Shown: positions 32,701-36,007 of the stretch, piece after piece | Position numbering within the stretch: position 1 is the first letter of the stretch | Layout of the letters: each line of letters begins with the position of its first letter | NCBI GenBank assembly: GCA_030654075.1 | Contig: JAURYB010000162.1 | Coordinates: 1-36,007 of the forward strand | Length of the DNA stretch: 36,007 nt | Source: Bacteroidales bacterium | GTDB taxonomy: Bacteria > Bacteroidota > Bacteroidia > Bacteroidales > UBA4417 | Direction of reading: 5' to 3' | The notes under the pieces: model-generated | Told to the model about the DNA's origin: nothing | Database searches by the model: none | What the model saw: only the letters and a program-made list of their open reading frames with translations | Position numbers and translations under genes: made by a program

Positions 32701-33584
32701 TCGAGACCACCACGGCGGGTAGCCGGGCCAAAAGCCACATGAGCAACATCCTTAATTCTGACAGGAACATTATTTCGGACGGCAACCACAGATATTTCCA
32801 GGTCTTCGAGATTTTTGACATAGCCCAGGCCACGAATAATGTATTCCACATTATTCAATTCCATGGTTTCGGCTCCAATATCGAGGTTGCTTTTGCGAAC
32901 GGCATTCATCACGTCCATTACAGAAACATTGTAAGCTTTCAAAGCTACGGGATTCAAATCAACCTGGTATTCCTTGATAAAACCTCCCACTGAAGCGACT
33001 TCGGAAACTCCTTCGGCGGTAGAAAGGCCATATTTGACGTAAAAATCCTGAATGGTTCTGAGTTCCTGTGGATCCCAGCCACCATTCGGTTTTCCTGTTT
33101 TGGGATCACGACCTTCGAGCGTATACCAGAAAATCTGCCCTAAGGCAGTAGCGTCAGGTCCGAGTGTTGGTTGAACTCCGGCTGGTAATGTACCGGCCGG
33201 CAGCGAACTGAGTTTTTCGAGAATGCGGGAGCGGCTCCAGTAGAATTCGACATTATCTTTAAAAATGATATAAATAAATGACATCCCGAACATGGAAGTA
33301 CTTCGCACGGTTTGAACACCTGGAATACCAAGCAAAGCAGTAGTCAACGGGTAAGTTACCTGATCCTGGATGTCTTTGGGCGAACGTCCCATCCATTCGG
33401 TAGCGATAATCTGCTGGTTTTCACCAATATCCGGGATGGCATCCACTGAAATCGGATCGCGGGGAAGGAATCCTGAATTCCAGTTAAACGGCATAAAAAC
33501 AACACCCAATACGATGAAAGTTACCAGGAAGATAAAGGTGATCAGCCGGTTTTCGAGAAAGTATTTGACAAGTCGGTTAAACAT
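29712..33584 (-). CDS. cusA: CusA-like heavy-metal RND efflux pump
   Basis: Inner-membrane proton-driven pump of the HME-RND family. 1,290 residues, versus 1,047 in E. coli CusA. The N-terminus, porter domains and TM4 proton-relay acids (Asp431, Glu438 in GVMVDIGIVDVEN) are conserved. The three substrate-binding methionines of CusA align at Met721 (LLMPTSMP), Met771 (APVQMFENT) and Met874 (RLVMLSTGM), which points to Cu(I)/Ag(I) rather than Zn/Co/Cd. Extra length is mainly in two insertions: about residues 540-635, with probably three additional membrane segments, and about 784-840, hydrophilic, in the periplasmic part. It lies in an operon with cusC and cusB. Confidence 0.95.
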   Translation of the reverse strand: MFNRLVKYFLENRLITFIFLVTFIVLGVVFMPFNWNSGFLPRDPISVDAIPDIGENQQIIATEWMGRSPKDIQDQVTYPLTTALLGIPGVQTVRSTSMFGMSFIYIIFKDNVEFYWSRSRILEKLSSLPAGTLPAGVQPTLGPDATALGQIFWYTLEGRDPKTGKPNGGWDPQELRTIQDFYVKYGLSTAEGVSEVASVGGFIKEYQVDLNPVALKAYNVSVMDVMNAVRKSNLDIGAETMELNNVEYIIRGLGYVKNLEDLEISVVAVRNNVPVRIKDVAHVAFGPATRRGGLDKAGSEAVGAVVVARYGSNPMDVINNVKAKIKEIEAGMPQKTLPDGSISKVTIIPFYDRTGLIKETIGTLESALSHEILISIIVIIILVLNLRASLIVAGLLPIGVLMTFILMRLFGIEANIVALSGIAIAIGVMVDIGIVDVENILRHLEMPENKGIRGKKLMDVIYLATTEVRAAVITSIATTIVSFLPVFAMQAAEGKLFHPLAFTKTFALIAAFILGIVVLPTLTHIFFSIRIDTKKIRKFWNGGLIIAGLLAIVFWHTWPALALIAIGVNNLLDYRWPENRKEFPNYINIAITVLVAAYYLSIEWLPLGPHNSTLINFIFVAGIIAVILVFLMSMVHFYEDIMRWALENKGKFLMIPLVTLIFGLLAWQGYDKIFGFVASGAEKAGWKNIRQTVAWQGPAKTFPGTGKEFMPSVNEGSFLLMPTSMPHSSIEKNLEYIETLDKRLSSIPEVEIAVGKWGRVNSALDPAPVQMFENTINYRPEYILDENGQRMRFKVDRDGNYIFKNGSKYNLDKDGFRSISADSLVPDNNGEYFRQWRPEIRKPDDIWNEIVKVTNIPGLTSAPKLQPIETRLVMLSTGMRAPMGLKVYGPDLDAIEKAGMQLEQALKEVPAIKASSVFYDRAVGAPYLEIKLNREAMARYGMTVSDIQEVLQVAVGGMALSSSVEGRERFPMRVRYARELRDNPDDLKRILIPASNGVQIPLSEIADIDYTRGAQMIRSENTFLNGYVIFDKNEGKAEVDVVQDAEKILQQKLSSGSLKLADGVSYKFAGNYENQLRATKRLAIVIPVSLLLILLLLYLQFRTVTASLIHFSGVFVAFAGGFIMLWLYGQGWFMNFSVAGINLRDMFQMHTINLSVAVWVGFIALFGIATNDGVIMGTYIHQVFEDRHPTTVLEVREAVVTAGMKRVRPAMMTTAVAVIALLPVLSSSGKGSDIMIPMAIPMFGGMVIQVMTVYVVPLFQAMWRERAVTRHIKLAIQNLNKQENDENFSI

Positions 33585-33640
33585 GTAGTCAGTATTTGAG
33601 ATTTATTCACTTACAAATTATTGTAAATCAGGACTCAGAA

Positions 33641-33683
33641 CTGAAAGTCAAACAGCTTGATTTAGTGGCAGTTTCACTTTCAG
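33641..33683 (-). other. hairpin between the lipoprotein gene and cusA
   Basis: CTGAAAGT (33641-33648) pairs with ACTTTCAG (33676-33683), and after one C-C mismatch AAAC (33650-33653) pairs with GTTT (33671-33674). There is no following T-tract on the minus strand, so it may be an RNA processing or stability element separating the small gene from the pump genes. Confidence 0.5.
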
Positions 33684-33702
33684 ACGAAGACACTGGAAAT
33701 TG

Positions 33703-33960
33703 TTACTTCATATTTAATGAATCCGAATGATGAAGCATTTTAGTGGTATCAACAGTTACCTTTTTTTCGAGAGGCATGCCGCATTTAGGACAGTCGCCTG
33801 GTTTATCACTTAGTACTTCAGGATGCATAGGACAAGTATACTCTGTTTTTTCAGCCGATTTTGCTTCCACTGAAGAATTAACTGGTGTTGAATTATTACA
33901 TGAAATGATTGCAAATGAGCCTTGAAACGCCAGGAATAAGATGAATATGGTCTTTTTCAT
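33703..33960 (-). CDS. small lipoprotein with heavy-metal-binding domain
   Basis: 85 residues. Lipoprotein signal with lipobox AIISC (Cys21), so probably anchored in the outer or inner membrane facing the periplasm. One heavy-metal-binding domain follows: Y-T-C43-P-M45-H46-P ... C57-P-K-C60-G-M, the same motif as at the N-terminus of the CusB-like adaptor 5 kb downstream. It may deliver or buffer Cu/Ag for the pump. The last residues (HHSDSLNMK) add further metal ligands. It precedes cusA by 118 bp on the same strand, in a likely operon. Confidence 0.85.
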   Translation of the reverse strand: MKKTIFILFLAFQGSFAIISCNNSTPVNSSVEAKSAEKTEYTCPMHPEVLSDKPGDCPKCGMPLEKKVTVDTTKMLHHSDSLNMK

Positions 33961-34188
33961 TTTAGCAGATTTTTAAGAATAGGATTGAAAGGAGATTAAT
34001 AATGTTCATTAAAAGAACACCAGCCTGAAAAGCGGAATTGTCCTTTTAAACGATTATAGGTTGATTGGGATGAGAAAAAAGGGAAGCAGGAAAAGCAAAA
34101 AGCAGGACATATTTCCACTTAAGCAAAATCATTTGCCTGTGAATTTATGAAGCACTACAATACAGGATTTTTCCCTGGAAAAAGGATT

Positions 34189-34566
34189 TCAGCAACGGAA
34201 ATTGCCAAGGGATGCCGGCGAATGGCCGGCTTTTTGCGTAAAAATCGTTCGATGATTAGCTAAATCAATATGGGTCGAGCTGTTTAGGCTATCAAATAAA
34301 TCGATGCAAAAACTAGTGTGTAAAGTGACATAATCTATAAGTGCCTGGGCTGTAACTGAAGAGCCAGACTCAAAGTCATCATTAACTTTAGTAAATTTAA
34401 AAACATTATGACATTTATCGCAACTGCCTCCGCAGCAAGCTTTTGGAGTAGTGTAAAAAGAAACAGATTTTTGAACCAGCCCGCAATAATGCCGTGTAAC
34501 AGGCATACCACCTGTTGCGACCAACAGAAGTACGATAATTACAATATTTCCGGCTTTTTTAAGCAT
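34189..34566 (-). CDS. HYC_CC_PP family protein
   Basis: 125 residues: a short N-terminal hydrophobic segment (about 7-19), then HYC (residues 26-28), CC (44-45) and additional Cys49 and Cys52 in CCGGSCDKC. These are hallmarks of a small Bacteroidota family named for its HYC, CC and PP motifs and found next to heavy-metal efflux genes. The PP motif is not clear here (SPAS at the C-terminal end). Presumed exported metal-binding protein; function not established. First gene of the efflux cluster; inverted repeats lie just upstream at 34580-34620. Confidence 0.75.
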   Translation of the reverse strand: MLKKAGNIVIIVLLLVATGGMPVTRHYCGLVQKSVSFYTTPKACCGGSCDKCHNVFKFTKVNDDFESGSSVTAQALIDYVTLHTSFCIDLFDSLNSSTHIDLANHRTIFTQKAGHSPASLGNFRC

Positions 34567-34579
34567 AATGTTCTAAGAA

Positions 34580-34620
34580 GTTACAAAGTAACATATAATT
34601 ATACTTATTGTTACATATGT
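34580..34620. promoter_or_regulatory. operator-like inverted repeats upstream of the efflux cluster
   Basis: GTTACAAAGTAAC (34580-34592) is a perfect palindrome around AAA. TATAATTATA (34594-34603) and ACATATGT (34613-34620) are further perfect palindromes, and another GTTAC lies at 34610-34614. The minus strand of the first carries a near-consensus TTACTTTG. The layout suggests repressor or activator sites over a promoter, but no regulator gene is in the window and the region is AT-rich. Confidence 0.35.
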
Positions 34621-34739
34621 TTCGAAATATTAACAAAGCGTTAACGAACTTTACAACATTAAACCAGGTTATATATTGCTGATTGAATGCAATATATGTC
34701 TGTAGTAGCTTTGTTTAGGATACCCAGATACAGGATGAC

Positions 34740-36007
34740 TTAAAGATTCTGATCATAATATTCCGCTAACTTCCTGTAAAGGTGAAGCCTGTCAGGACCG
34801 CTGACATTATGTTCATGGTTTGGATACACGAAATAATCAACTTGTTTGCCTTTTTTGATGCATGATTGTATAAACTGAAGGCTGTTCTGCCACACAACCG
34901 TATTATCCTGCGCGCCATGAATAACCAATAGTTTGCCCTGAAGTTGGTCCACATAATTCAGGATACTGGCTTTTTTGTATCCTTCAGGATTTTGCTCAGG
35001 AGTATCCATATAGCGTTCGCCATACATAATTTCATAATACTTCCAATCGATAACCGGTCCGCCGCAGGTAGCAACTTTAAATACTCCCGGATTGCGCAAA
35101 TACAAAGTCAGCGTCATAAATCCGCCATAACTCCAGCCATCAATACCAATGCGGGTTGCATCGACATATGGCAAAGATTTCAAATAATTAACGCCCACTA
35201 TCTGATCCTGGCTTTCAATATCGCCCAGGTGGCGATGAATTATTTGTTCAAAGTCAGCACCACGGTTCGAAGTTCCACGGTTATCCAATGTCCAGACTAT
35301 ATATCCTTTGGTTGCCAGGTAGTTAAAATAAAGAGGGGCTGCGCCAAGCCAGGTATCCGAAATTAACTGTGAATGAGGTCCGCCATAAACATAAACCAGT
35401 GTCGGGTATTTTTTTGATGGATCAAATCCTACAGGTAATATTAGCCTGCCGTATAAATCGCTACCGTCATCAGCTTTTAAAGTTACGAGTGAAGTTGCGC
35501 CTAGTTTGTAGTCTTTTAGCGGGTTAACATCTTCTGCTATAAGCCTTACCAATGCTGCCTTTTCGTTAATTAACGACGTGCGTGATCCTATTTCAAGGCT
35601 GCTCAAACGGTCAATAACCATTTTGCCATCAGGTGAAACCAGCGTGGTATGCGTTCCTTTTTCAGAAGTGTATTTGAACATCTTGCCGGTTTTCAGTTCA
35701 ACTGAATACAAATGCCTCTGCAACGGACTTTCCTGTGTGGAGGTGTAGAAGATTTTTGTTTCTTTTGGATCAAAACCCTGGTATGCTGTAACTTCCCATG
35801 GCCCTTTGGTAACTTGTTTTACCAGGTTTCCTTCAACATCATACAAATAAAGGTGGTTGAACCCATCGCGGCGGCTTTGCCAGATAAATTGGGAAGTATT
35901 CGTTTTTAGAAATGACAAACCATTCAATGGTTCAACATATTCTTTATCTGTTTCTTCAAAAAGGGTTTTCACAAAATCGCCGGTCGTAGCATCGTATTTA
36001 TTCAGCC
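34740..36007 (-). CDS. dipeptidyl peptidase IV-type S9 serine peptidase (5' end outside the window)
   Basis: The open frame continues beyond position 36007, so only the C-terminal 420 or so residues are present. A GTG near 35970-35972 is not the true start. First comes the end of a DPP4-type N-terminal beta-propeller (FIWQSRRDGFNHLYLYDVEG, KIFYTSTQESPLQRHLYSV), then the alpha/beta hydrolase domain. The catalytic triad is visible: Ser in GWSYGGF, Asp in HGAQDNTV, His in NHEHNV. YVYGGPHSQ forms the oxyanion region. The family cleaves X-Pro (or X-Ala) dipeptides from peptide N-termini, usually in the periplasm of Bacteroidota. Convergence or linkage with the efflux operon is not indicated. Confidence 0.93.
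   Translation of the reverse strand, partial: LNKYDATTGDFVKTLFEETDKEYVEPLNGLSFLKTNTSQFIWQSRRDGFNHLYLYDVEGNLVKQVTKGPWEVTAYQGFDPKETKIFYTSTQESPLQRHLYSVELKTGKMFKYTSEKGTHTTLVSPDGKMVIDRLSSLEIGSRTSLINEKAALVRLIAEDVNPLKDYKLGATSLVTLKADDGSDLYGRLILPVGFDPSKKYPTLVYVYGGPHSQLISDTWLGAAPLYFNYLATKGYIVWTLDNRGTSNRGADFEQIIHRHLGDIESQDQIVGVNYLKSLPYVDATRIGIDGWSYGGFMTLTLYLRNPGVFKVATCGGPVIDWKYYEIMYGERYMDTPEQNPEGYKKASILNYVDQLQGKLLVIHGAQDNTVVWQNSLQFIQSCIKKGKQVDYFVYPNHEHNVSGPDRLHLYRKLAEYYDQNL

Overview
The window is chromosomal DNA from a Bacteroidota bacterium, most likely of the order Bacteroidales. Three things point there: promoter boxes of the form TAnnTTTG with almost no Shine-Dalgarno sites, protein families typical of the phylum (HYC_CC_PP protein, heavy-metal-binding-domain lipoprotein, CheB-CheR-PAS hybrid, outer-membrane beta-barrel proteins), and intergenic spaces full of short palindromic repeats. 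No rRNA, tRNA, CRISPR array or prophage was seen.

Layout. 1-140: the last 40 codons and probable right end of an ISAs1-family insertion sequence. 155-7197: a complete tryptophan operon, trpE-G-D-C-F-B-A, preceded by a promoter, a short leader ORF with tandem Trp codons, and mutually exclusive antiterminator and terminator stems, i.e. a textbook-type ribosome-stalling attenuator. 7542-9835 (minus): 2-amino-3-ketobutyrate CoA ligase (kbl) and a COG0731-type radical SAM protein. 10147-14701 (plus): a long-chain polyprenyl diphosphate synthase, an exported MORN-variant repeat protein, a CAP/SCP-domain protein, a small beta-barrel protein and UbiX. 14790-18284 (minus): arginine deiminase, QueG and RuvB. 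18682-21142 (plus): two paralogous tandem-domain universal stress proteins around a small SPOR-domain protein, ending in a bidirectional terminator shared with class II fructose-bisphosphate aldolase (minus). 22309-23363: a 1-kb gene-free stretch dominated by a foldback element. 23364-25982: a CheB-CheR-PAS hybrid without a kinase domain. 25983-26678: a repeat island. 26679-34566 (minus): a copper/silver-type efflux operon (HYC_CC_PP protein, metal-binding lipoprotein, CusA-like RND pump, TolC-like outer-membrane factor, CusB-like adaptor with an HMA domain). 34740-36007 (minus): the C-terminal part of a dipeptidyl peptidase IV-type S9 peptidase, cut by the window edge.

How genes work together. 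The seven trp genes encode the whole chorismate-to-tryptophan route under one attenuated promoter. The efflux genes form a three-component envelope pump (inner membrane, periplasm, outer membrane) plus two small metal-handling envelope proteins; all three substrate methionines known from E. coli CusA can be placed in the pump. The other genes are mostly independent housekeeping functions.

The most interesting non-coding content is (i) the trp attenuator, with the leader ORF starting almost at the predicted transcription start, (ii) the foldback element at 22576-23120, with terminal inverted repeats and internal pairings that cross, and (iii) a recurring habit of intergenic spaces to carry short tandem units on one side and their reverse complement on the other.
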